Positions 57,159 to 64,000 of a stretch of DNA of 64,000 bases are shown in pieces. This DNA is from Radiobacillus deserti (GTDB lineage: Bacteria; Bacillota; Bacilli; Bacillales; Amphibacillaceae): the NCBI RefSeq assembly GCF_007301515.1, contig NZ_CP041666.1, positions 248,001-312,000 on the forward strand. The letters run 5' to 3'. Under the pieces are notes generated by a model, which saw only the letters and a list, made by a program, of their open reading frames with translations, did not search any database and had not been told where the DNA came from. Every line of letters begins with the position of its first letter. Position 1 is the first letter of the stretch. The translations under genes were made by a program, and so were the position numbers.

Positions 57159-58376
57159 TTAAGGCTTAACAATCTCTAAAATAACGTGAACTGCTTTTTC
57201 CATATTATCAAGAGAAATGTATTCGAATTTTCCGTGATAGTTTTCACCGCCAGTAAATACATTTGGGGTCGGTAAGCCCATAAACGATAACTGAGAACCA
57301 TCGGTACCACCACGTATTGGCTGAACGATTGGTTCGATATCCAGCTTTTTCATTGCGTTGTACGCCTTATCCACAATCTCTTTAACTGGCTCAATTTTTT
57401 CTCTCATGTTGTAGTATTGATCCTTCATATCTAACAAAATGCTCTCTTCCCCATACTTTTGACGGAGCTCGGTCGTAATAGCTTCCACTTTTTCTTTTTT
57501 AGCTGTGAATTTATCACGATCATGATCACGAATAATGTAATAAAGCTTTGTCTCTTCTACATCCCCACTAAAGGAAATAAGGTGATAAAATCCTTCATAC
57601 CCTTCCGTATGTTCAGGCGCTTCTTCTACAGGTAGCTTGCTATGGAACTCCATGGCAATTTTAGTGGAGTTCACCATTTTGCCTTTTGCCGTACCGGGAT
57701 GAACGTTGTTTCCTTTAAAGGTTAACTTGGCTGCAGCAGCATTGAAGCTTTCGTATTGTAATTCGCCAAGTGGTCCTCCGTCCATTGTGTAGGCATAATC
57801 TGCATCGAAAGCTTCTACATTAAATTTATGAGGACCTCTTCCAATCTCTTCATCTGGTGTAAACGCAACACGGATTCTACCATGCTTTAGTTCAGGGTGT
57901 TGGATAAGGTAATCCATCGCTGTCATAATTTCTGCAATCCCCGCTTTATTGTCTGCCCCCAATAACGTTGTACCATCTGTAGTGATTAACGTGTGGCCAA
58001 CATAGTTTTGAAGCTCAGGGAATTCTTTAGGAGATAGTACGACTCCTAATTCTTTATTTAATACGATATCCTTTCCATCGTAATCACTATGTACTTGTGG
58101 GTTTACATTTTTACCTGTGAAGTCCGTTGCTGTATCGACATGAGCCAAAAAGCCAATGGTAGGCAGCTCCTCATCGGTATTTGCAGGGAGTGTGGCCATG
58201 ACATAGCCGTTTTCATCCATCGTTACGTCTTCCATCCCAATTTCTTTTAATTCCTCAACAAGCATATTTGCAAGTACCAATTGTCCTTCCGTTGAGGGGC
58301 AGGATTCATTGTTTTCATTAGACTGCGTGTCAACTTTTACGTATTTCGTAAGTCTGTTTAAAATATCTTGTCTCAC
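57159..58376 (-). CDS. pepT: Tripeptide aminopeptidase (peptidase T)
   Basis: The 405-residue M20 peptidase has VKVDTQSNENNESCPSTEGQ, GFLAHVDTATDFTGKNVNPQ, GTTLLGADNKAGIAEIM, FTPDEEIGRGPHKF and PIRGGTDGSQLSFMGLPTPN, the complete dizinc site set. It releases the N-terminal residue of tripeptides. GTG 58376 is chosen because GGAG lies nine bases upstream and the N-terminus then aligns with B. subtilis PepT; ATG codons at 58394 and 58385 lack a site. Confidence 0.93.
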   Translation of the reverse strand: MRQDILNRLTKYVKVDTQSNENNESCPSTEGQLVLANMLVEELKEIGMEDVTMDENGYVMATLPANTDEELPTIGFLAHVDTATDFTGKNVNPQVHSDYDGKDIVLNKELGVVLSPKEFPELQNYVGHTLITTDGTTLLGADNKAGIAEIMTAMDYLIQHPELKHGRIRVAFTPDEEIGRGPHKFNVEAFDADYAYTMDGGPLGELQYESFNAAAAKLTFKGNNVHPGTAKGKMVNSTKIAMEFHSKLPVEEAPEHTEGYEGFYHLISFSGDVEETKLYYIIRDHDRDKFTAKKEKVEAITTELRQKYGEESILLDMKDQYYNMREKIEPVKEIVDKAYNAMKKLDIEPIVQPIRGGTDGSQLSFMGLPTPNVFTGGENYHGKFEYISLDNMEKAVHVILEIVKP

Positions 58377-58563
58377 ATGTATCATCTCCATCATTTAAAT
58401 GTAGTTTTATCATACCATAACTGCTTTAAATAAATGAAAATTGGGGAAGTGACTCTATGTTCAACCGTCTTTCAAATGGTAAGAAACCTACCGTGTTTGT
58501 GGAAAATAATACTGCAATTCTATAAAATGAAGGAAATAGAGTGTTAGAAGGAGGAAATGCCAT

Positions 58564-59385
58564 ATGTCGTTACAACAACAAATTGCACAAGAATTAAACG
58601 TGAAGTCGACGATTGACCCTAAACAAGAAATAAGAAGACGTATAGATTTTATGAAAGAATATGTGCTTTTAACTGGTGCAAAAGGATTCGTTCTAGGAAT
58701 TAGTGGTGGACAAGATTCTTCCTTGGCTGGAAGATTAGCGCAGCTTGCAACGGAAGAATTAATTGCAGAAGGAAAAGACATTGATTTTTATGCGGTTCGG
58801 CTTCCTCATGGTACACAAGCAGATGAGGATGATGCACAGTTAGCTCTTTCCTTTATTCAACCAAACCATGAGGTTCGATTTGATATTTTAGAAACGGTTG
58901 ATGCCTTTGCGAAAAGCTATGAAAAGCAAATGGGGGAAAGGTTAAGTGATTTTAATAAAGGAAATGTCAAAGCGAGAACCAGAATGATCGCACAATATGC
59001 AATTGGTGGGCAAAAAGGGTTACTTGTTATTGGAACGGACCATGCTGCGGAAGCGGTGACTGGATTTTTTACGAAGTATGGAGATGGGGGCGCGGATCTG
59101 CTTCCGCTTACGGGCTTGACGAAACGGCAAGGCAAGCAGCTTTTACAGGAGCTAGGTGCCCCAGCTCGACTTTACGAAAAAGCACCTACTGCCGATTTGC
59201 TAGACGATACGCCGCAACAAGCGGACGAAGCAGAGCTTGGATTAACCTATGATCATATTGACAATTACTTGGAAGGGAAACAAGTCTCGCCGTCGGTTGC
59301 GAAACAGATTGAACGTCGTTACCAAATGACAGAGCATAAGCGGCAAGTACCAGCTTCAATGTTCGATGATTGGTGGAAACGATAG
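58564..59385 (+). CDS. nadE: Ammonia-dependent NAD+ synthetase
   Basis: The 273-residue protein contains the PP-loop GISGGQDSSLAGRL, DFYAVRLPHGTQADEDDAQ, KARTRMIAQYAIGG and GTDHAAEAVTGFFTKYGDGG, then the C-terminal EHKRQVPASMFDDWW, as in Bacillus NadE. It converts deamido-NAD to NAD using ammonia. GAAGGAGG precedes the ATG. Monocistronic with a strong terminator. Confidence 0.96.
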   Translation: MSLQQQIAQELNVKSTIDPKQEIRRRIDFMKEYVLLTGAKGFVLGISGGQDSSLAGRLAQLATEELIAEGKDIDFYAVRLPHGTQADEDDAQLALSFIQPNHEVRFDILETVDAFAKSYEKQMGERLSDFNKGNVKARTRMIAQYAIGGQKGLLVIGTDHAAEAVTGFFTKYGDGGADLLPLTGLTKRQGKQLLQELGAPARLYEKAPTADLLDDTPQQADEAELGLTYDHIDNYLEGKQVSPSVAKQIERRYQMTEHKRQVPASMFDDWWKR

Positions 59386-59393
59386 AGGATGCG

Positions 59394-59422
59394 AAAAAGA
59401 CGCCTAATTAGGCGTCTTTTTC
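59394..59422. terminator. Bidirectional terminator between nadE and the M15 peptidase gene
   Basis: AAAAAGACGCCTA and TAGGCGTCTTTTTC around a two-base turn. It includes the end of the convergent cwlK-like gene, whose stop codon falls in the stem. Confidence 0.92.
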
Positions 59423-60004
59423 TTTTGGTGGGCGTTTTCCACGTTGTAGCTCCGATATCGATAGCCCAAAATCCATTTGTAGGTGCGGGTAGTCCTTGAA
59501 ATTCTTCCAATCCCCGCCCCATTCAAATCCTAAAGACTTTGCGATTTCTACAACTTCCATCCAATCCGCTTGTTTATTTTTGTTTCCATCATAGGCCATG
59601 TCCCAAATCACATCTCCATTATCCAGCTCAATGGCAAAATCAATGGCAAGTCCATAGTTATGGTAAGACTCTCCTCCTTCCACATTCGTAACGATGCTTC
59701 CGTCTTGGGAACGTCCTTGTTCATATAATGCATTTTGCTCTTCGATGGAACGCCACTCATCTGTTATTAATATGTTAATTCCGATATCTTTTGCTTGCGT
59801 GATGAGTTCTTGCATGTTAGACGCGACAATAGGGTGTAATTCTGTCGGCATCGGCACATTCTTTTGTTTAAAAAAGTGGCGATTTTCAAACAATAGAAAT
59901 AAGGCAAATATAGAAAAAAAAATGATGAAAATAGAAATGAGTATTTTAGGCAAAATAGGATGTACTCCTTTTATAAAAGTCGTAATATATCCATGCATAG
60001 TCAT
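59408..60004 (-). CDS. Membrane-anchored M15 peptidoglycan endopeptidase (CwlK-like)
   Basis: An N-terminal membrane anchor (about 18-42) precedes an M15C-type domain: LITDEWRSIEEQNALYEQGR, SYHNYGLAIDFAIELDNG with the zinc His and Asp, and GFEWGGDWKNFKDYPHLQMD with Glu and the last His. Such enzymes cleave L-Ala-D-Glu or related bonds in cell-wall peptides. Length 198. The start at 60004 has only a weak ribosome site; the second ATG two codons in is possible. Divergent from the CDF gene. Confidence 0.88.
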   Translation of the reverse strand: MTMHGYITTFIKGVHPILPKILISIFIIFFSIFALFLLFENRHFFKQKNVPMPTELHPIVASNMQELITQAKDIGINILITDEWRSIEEQNALYEQGRSQDGSIVTNVEGGESYHNYGLAIDFAIELDNGDVIWDMAYDGNKNKQADWMEVVEIAKSLGFEWGGDWKNFKDYPHLQMDFGLSISELQRGKRPPKEKDA

Positions 60005-60048
60005 TTTACTAAAGATAACGGAGAGATGGAAAGGGGATTATATAATAG

Positions 60049-61005
60049 ATGAGTTTCTTTAAATTGTTAAAAAAAGGAAATAAGTCAGCGCTTATTGCAG
60101 CAATTGTTAATACAATTATTTCAGCCGTTAAAGGTATAGCCTTTTTCTTTACGGGAAATGTAGCAATGTTTGCAGAAACAATGCATAGCCTTGGTGATGC
60201 CGCCAATCAATTTTTTGTATTTATAGGTTCAGCATTAAGCAAACGGCCACCTAGTAGACGTTTTCCAAACGGATTCGGAAGACTCGTGAATTTAGTGTTA
60301 TTAGGTGCAGTATTAATTGTTGGAATTATGTCTTATGAAACCGTAAAAGAGGGCATTTTACATATTATTGATCCTATCGATTCAGAGGGGTTTCTAATTA
60401 ATATTGCGGTATTGACTATTGCTGTAGTGTTAGAACTGTATGTGCTATTTAAAGCAATGAAGGAGATTAATCATGAGGTTGGTAGTGAGGCAACTGGATT
60501 ATTAGTTATTTCAAGTAGTTTAAAAAATTATCGAAAAGCAAAGCCTGCAACAAAGCTGGTTTTTTTAGAAGATTCTGTCGCAACATCCGGTGGGGCACTA
60601 GCAATTATTGCTATTCTCATTTCTCATTACACGGACTTTCACCAAGCGGAAGGGATTGCTTCCGTATTAATTGGGGCTATGATGTTTTTTGTAGTAGGAA
60701 GAGTCTTCTTGGATAATGCTGCAGGTGTGTTGGGTGAAGCGGATTATGAAATGCAAAACAAAATTGGGAATTTAATTATGGTGGATCCGGATGTGAAAGA
60801 TATTCCGGAGATTGCGGTTATGAAAGAAGGCGAAGAGCTTCACGTAGAAGTGGTGATTGAAGTAGATAAGAAGCTTACGATTGAACAAGCTGATGATATT
60901 AAAGATAGGCTGGAAGATACGATTATGAAGCAACAAGGAGTAACAGATGTCATTATTGAATTTGATGAAAATGATAGGATAAGGAAATGGAAGTCAACCG
61001 AGTGA
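60049..61005 (+). CDS. Cation diffusion facilitator (CDF) family transporter
   Basis: The protein of 318 residues has about six membrane segments, MFAETMHSLGDAANQFFVFI and LEDSVATSGGALAIIAILIS (altered metal-site helices 2 and 5), then a C-terminal ferredoxin-like domain (ELHVEVVIEVDKKLTIEQAD). The helix 2 site H-x3-D is intact; in helix 5 the D residues are partly conserved. It probably exports zinc, manganese or iron. The ribosome site is poor. Confidence 0.85.
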   Translation: MSFFKLLKKGNKSALIAAIVNTIISAVKGIAFFFTGNVAMFAETMHSLGDAANQFFVFIGSALSKRPPSRRFPNGFGRLVNLVLLGAVLIVGIMSYETVKEGILHIIDPIDSEGFLINIAVLTIAVVLELYVLFKAMKEINHEVGSEATGLLVISSSLKNYRKAKPATKLVFLEDSVATSGGALAIIAILISHYTDFHQAEGIASVLIGAMMFFVVGRVFLDNAAGVLGEADYEMQNKIGNLIMVDPDVKDIPEIAVMKEGEELHVEVVIEVDKKLTIEQADDIKDRLEDTIMKQQGVTDVIIEFDENDRIRKWKSTE

Positions 61006-61011
61006 AGGTAA

Positions 61012-61040
61012 GCATTCTACTAAATGTAGAATGCTTTTTT
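61012..61040 (+). terminator. Terminator after the CDF transporter gene
   Basis: GCATTCTAC, TAAAT, GTAGAATGC, TTTTTT. Confidence 0.92.
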
Positions 61041-61156
61041 CTGTGTCGTGAAAAGTGGGAAAAATTTACGCTACCCAAGTGAAGTTTTACTGTGATATAA
61101 TGTAGTTTAAATCTTTTGAAAATTTAAAATATAATTAAATAGGGGGAAACAAAGCC

Positions 61157-62158
61157 ATGAAAAAAGGGTTGTGGAAAGGGATTGCGAGTGGGTTCGCAGC
61201 GTTGCTTTTACTGTCCGCGTGTGGCAGTGGCGGTGAGAGTGCCAGCGGTGGATCTGGGGAGAGCTCGACGACGTATAAAATAGGAGCGACACAAATTACA
61301 GAGCACCCATCTCTTGATGCAGCATACGATGGATTCCAAGAGGCTTTAGCAGATGCGGGATTAGACGTGGAATATGATTTGCAAAGCGCACAAAATGATC
61401 CGAACAATGCGAGTGTCATTGCTAATAACTTCGTTGCAGATAATGTAGATTTAATTTTTGCAAACTCTACACCTAGTGCAATTGGTGCGTTACAAGCAAC
61501 GAAAGAAATTCCGATTGTATTTACATCTGTGACAGATGCGGTAGGGGCAGGTCTAGTGGAATCCATGGATGAACCAGGTGAGAATATAACAGGTGTCCTT
61601 GATTTACATCCGGATGCCATTAAAAATACAGTAAGCTTTATTGATCAGTACTTTAAAGGAGCAAAAGTTGGACTCATTTATAACGCTGGGGAACAAAATT
61701 CTGTTTCACAGATTGAAGCGGTGAAGGACGCTACCGATGGAACGAGCCTAGAGCTTGTGGAAAGAACCGTCGCAACTTCTGCTGATGTGCAGCAAGCGGC
61801 AAATACACTAGTTAGTGACGTAGATGTATTTTATATCATTACGGATAACACCGTTGTTTCTGCTTTGGATAGTGTCATTGGGGTAGCGAATGAACAAGAT
61901 ATTCCATTGATTGTTGGGGAGCCGGATTCTCTTAAAAAAGGTGGATTTGCAACGTTTGGTATTGATTATCATACAATTGGATACCGTGCTGGTGAAATAG
62001 CAGTTGACATTTTAAAAGGGGAAAAAACAACCGCAGATATTCCGGTTGAATACCCCGCTGAAATGCAGCTCTTTATAAATAAAAAAGCGGCAGAGGAACA
62101 AGGGGTAGAATGGAATTCAGATTGGGATGAGAACGCACAACTAGTAGAAGCTGAATAA
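61157..62158 (+). CDS. ABC transporter substrate-binding lipoprotein (ABC_sub_bind family)
   Basis: A signal with lipobox LLSACGS is followed by a Ser/Gly linker and a domain of the ABC_sub_bind type: YKIGATQITEHPSLDAAYDG, ANSTPSAIGALQATKEIPIV, FTSVTDAVGAGLVESM and YHTIGYRAGEIAVDILKG. Relatives include TrpX of streptococci, which binds tryptophan, but no T-box precedes this gene, so substrate is open. AGGGGGAAAC precedes the ATG. The permease gene follows. Confidence 0.88.
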   Translation: MKKGLWKGIASGFAALLLLSACGSGGESASGGSGESSTTYKIGATQITEHPSLDAAYDGFQEALADAGLDVEYDLQSAQNDPNNASVIANNFVADNVDLIFANSTPSAIGALQATKEIPIVFTSVTDAVGAGLVESMDEPGENITGVLDLHPDAIKNTVSFIDQYFKGAKVGLIYNAGEQNSVSQIEAVKDATDGTSLELVERTVATSADVQQAANTLVSDVDVFYIITDNTVVSALDSVIGVANEQDIPLIVGEPDSLKKGGFATFGIDYHTIGYRAGEIAVDILKGEKTTADIPVEYPAEMQLFINKKAAEEQGVEWNSDWDENAQLVEAE

Positions 62159-62163
62159 CTAGG

Positions 62164-62207
62164 AAGACTGACTTGGAGAGAGGCACTTTTCTCTAGGTCA
62201 GCCTTTT
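62164..62207 (+). terminator. Intra-operon hairpin between binding-protein and permease genes
   Basis: CTGAC and GTCAG with inner GAGAG/CTCT pairing form a stem followed by CCTTTTCAG. It probably sets a lower permease level relative to the binding protein. Confidence 0.55.
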
Positions 62208-62226
62208 CAGTTAGAAGGAGGACATT

Positions 62227-63204
62227 ATGTTTATATCAATATTTGGGGCTGTGGAATCGGGTGTTATTTATGCAATAATGGCTCTCGGTGTCTATTTATC
62301 ATTTCGTGTGCTTGATTTCCCGGATCTAACAGTAGATGGAAGTTTTGTGACAGGATCATCTGTTGCTGCTATTTCAATCGTTAGTGGGGTACCTCCTGTC
62401 CTCGCAACCTTATTTGCTCTTTTAGCAGGTTTTCTAGCAGGGTGTATCACAGGTGTTCTGCACACGAAGGGGAAAATTAACCCACTATTAGCGGGTATTT
62501 TGATGATGATAGCTTTATATTCCATTAATCTACGGATTATGGGGAGACCAACCTTACCAATGTTAAATGAGCCGACCATCTTTAAACAAATTGGAGATTG
62601 GTGGGCATCTTTAGGAATTGATCAAGCAATAACTAGTTGGTTGACGAACATGGGGCTACAGCAAACACCGAGTACTTGGTCTGTTTTATTTTTTATGATC
62701 GTATTATTAGCACTTATAAAATTATGTATCGATTTCTTCTTGAAAACGGAAGTTGGCTTAGCTCTTCGTGCAACGGGAGATAACCAAAAAATGATTCGGA
62801 GTTTTTCTGCCAATACTGATTTTCTCATCATTATTGGACTGGGTTTGTCAAACGGACTTGTTGCAATGTCAGGAGGGCTGATCGCTCAGTACGGAGGCTT
62901 TTCTGATGTGAATATGGGGACAGGAATGATCATCATTGGGTTAGCTTCTGTCATTATTGGAGAAGCGTCGTTTGGAACAAAAACGATTGTCCGTACAACG
63001 CTAGCTGTCCTTCTTGGAGCTGTTGTATATCGAATCGTTGTAACGATAGCACTGCAAGTTGGTTTTCTGGAAACTGGCGATATGAAGCTAATCACAGCAT
63101 TACTCGTAATTGCTGCACTGGTCGTTCCTAAAATCATAAAAGGAAGAAAAGAAAAACTCCGAAGACAACGTAAACGAGCAGCATTAAGTGTGAAGGAGGG
63201 ATAA
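62227..63204 (+). CDS. ABC transporter permease (branched-chain/TrpY type)
   Basis: The 325-residue protein has about eight membrane segments: GVIYAIMALGVYLSFRVLDF, PDLTVDGSFVTGSSVAA and LRATGDNQKMIRSFSANTDF, typical of the LivH-like permeases paired with ABC_sub_bind proteins. The tail is very basic (KIIKGRKEKLRRQRKRA). AAGGAGG precedes the ATG. The ATP-binding gene begins two bases after the stop. Confidence 0.88.
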   Translation: MFISIFGAVESGVIYAIMALGVYLSFRVLDFPDLTVDGSFVTGSSVAAISIVSGVPPVLATLFALLAGFLAGCITGVLHTKGKINPLLAGILMMIALYSINLRIMGRPTLPMLNEPTIFKQIGDWWASLGIDQAITSWLTNMGLQQTPSTWSVLFFMIVLLALIKLCIDFFLKTEVGLALRATGDNQKMIRSFSANTDFLIIIGLGLSNGLVAMSGGLIAQYGGFSDVNMGTGMIIIGLASVIIGEASFGTKTIVRTTLAVLLGAVVYRIVVTIALQVGFLETGDMKLITALLVIAALVVPKIIKGRKEKLRRQRKRAALSVKEG

Positions 63205-63205
63205 C

Positions 63206-64000
63206 GTGCTTCAAGTTTCAGATATATCTATAACGTTTAATGAGGATACTCCAGATGAAAAGAAAGCTCTCCAGAACATTCAGTTATCCTTGAAGGAAGG
63301 AGACTTTGTGACGGTTATTGGAAGTAATGGAGCGGGTAAATCTACGTTGATGAACGTTATTTCCGGAACACTTGTACCAGATGTTGGTGAGGTCTCCATT
63401 GCGGGTAAACCAGTAACTAATCTTCCTGAACATAAACGATCCGCTTATATTGGTCGTGTCTTCCAGGACCCAATGTCCGGAACAGCTCCAAGCATGACCA
63501 TTGAAGAAAATCTGGCAATGGCTTATTCACGAAATAAAAAACGAGGATTTAAAATTGGGGTGAATAAAAAAAGAAGAGAATTCTTTAAAGAATCTCTAGA
63601 AACGATTCATCTAGGATTAGAAAATCGTTTAAATGCAAAGGTTGGATTGCTGTCAGGTGGAGAACGACAAGCTTTATCCTTGTTGATGGCAACTTTTACG
63701 GAACCAGACATATTGCTTTTAGACGAACATACGGCAGCACTAGACCCTTCGCGAGCTGAGCTAATAACACAAAGCTCACTGGAGAAATTGTAGAGAAGTT
63801 CAACCTTACAACATTAATGGTGACGCATAACATGCAACAAGCTTTAGAGTTAGGGAATCGACTTATTATGATGGATAAAGGTCAAATTATATTGGATGTT
63901 AGTGGGCAAGAGAAACAGGAGCTCACCATCGAAAAGCTCCTAGAAGAGTTTAAGAGAATTCGTGGAGAACAGTTCGATAGTGATCGTGCTGTTTTAGGTT
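63206..64000 (+). pseudogene. ABC transporter ATP-binding gene, frameshifted and cut by the window end
   Basis: Residues up to about 190 form an ABC ATPase with Walker A GSNGAGKST, VFQDPMSGTAPSMTIEENLA, signature LSGGERQALSLL and Walker B LLLDEHTAALDPS. The frame stops at TAG 63791. One base more in the A-run 63771-63773 would give QKLTGEIVEKFNLTTLMVTH, NMQQALELGNRLIMMDKGQI and on to the window end, exactly the expected C-terminal part. Start: likely GTG or TTG near 63206 after GAAGGAGG. Either a -1 mutation or a sequencing error; the operon otherwise looks intact. Confidence 0.8.

Noticed and set aside
59694..60062. 122-codon open frame on the + strand
   Set aside because: It is antisense to the M15 peptidase gene, which has the zinc-site motifs.
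61006..61156. T-box or other riboswitch before the ABC_sub_bind operon
   Set aside because: The gap is only about 150 bases, part of it the CDF terminator, with no T-box motif or aptamer-like structure.

Overview
The window looks like chromosome from a low-GC, Gram-positive, spore-former-type Bacillaceae. The evidence is strong GGAGG ribosome-binding sites, TTG and GTG starts, CcpA cre sites, a TnrA/GlnR box, a TPP riboswitch, des-desK-desR, a CypC-type P450, YqhV, a FusB-type protein, BceAB and a Spo0M-type protein. A three-copy repeat that I associate with halotolerant Bacillaceae (Oceanobacillus/Virgibacillus/Halobacillus type) points the same way, but genus is inference. No rRNA, tRNA, phage, transposase or CRISPR was seen.

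Layout. 0-2.2 kb: a quinone/thiol-stress ring-cleaving dioxygenase behind an MhqR-like box, a frameshifted small membrane gene and a one-domain Spo0M-like protein. 2.4-7.4 kb: a divergent beta-diglucoside/chitobiose locus (GntR repressor and ChbG deacetylase to the left; GH4 phospho-glucosidase and PTS EIIC-EIIA-EIIB to the right). 7.4-11.7 kb: trehalose operon treP-treA-treR with two TreR sites and a cre. 12-14.4 kb: chemoreceptor, repeat copy 1, small genes and a DUF4180 remnant. 14.4-19.6 kb: an ECF transporter with unknown substrate, a PHP phosphoesterase and a divergent RpiR regulator. 19.6-22.1 kb: a GNAT gene broken by an in-frame stop, yqhV, and an aldehyde dehydrogenase. 22.2-26.1 kb: a TPP-riboswitch operon for thiamine-precursor uptake (thiY, thiamine-binding protein, thiX, thiZ, TatD hydrolase). 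26.1-32.6 kb: a membrane protein, P450 peroxygenase, a structured leader with a 31-codon ORF before a CD3324-family gene, FusB-type EF-G-binding protein, and BceAB without its two-component system but with a BceR-type box. 32.8-38.1 kb: desaturase with DesKR, AIM24 protein, MFS exporter. 38.1-47 kb: six-TM chemoreceptor, repeat copy 2, SDR and Gfo/Idh oxidoreductases, ammonium transporter behind a perfect 33-bp palindrome, DUF294 protein plus DEDD exonuclease, a GlnR-like protein without C-terminal tail, and a third chemoreceptor. 47-52.6 kb: a CcpA-linked four-gene MacAB-like operon whose second ATPase ends in an AbrB/SpoVT-like domain. 52.6-64 kb: diguanylate cyclase, cold-shock protein, thioesterase, MFS, repeat copy 3, GNAT, pepT, nadE, CwlK-like peptidase, CDF transporter, and an ABC_sub_bind-type ABC operon cut by the window end.

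Most genes are recognisable core or niche functions. The less ordinary items are the AbrB-tailed ATPase operon, the ECF-PHP-RpiR locus, the tail-less GlnR near a GlnR/TnrA palindrome, the sORF/hairpin leader at 28.1 kb, the 20-bp-phased repeat upstream of treP, the three-copy MITE-like element, and three broken reading frames (two at short A-runs, one in-frame TAA). The A-run cases may be sequencing errors rather than mutations.
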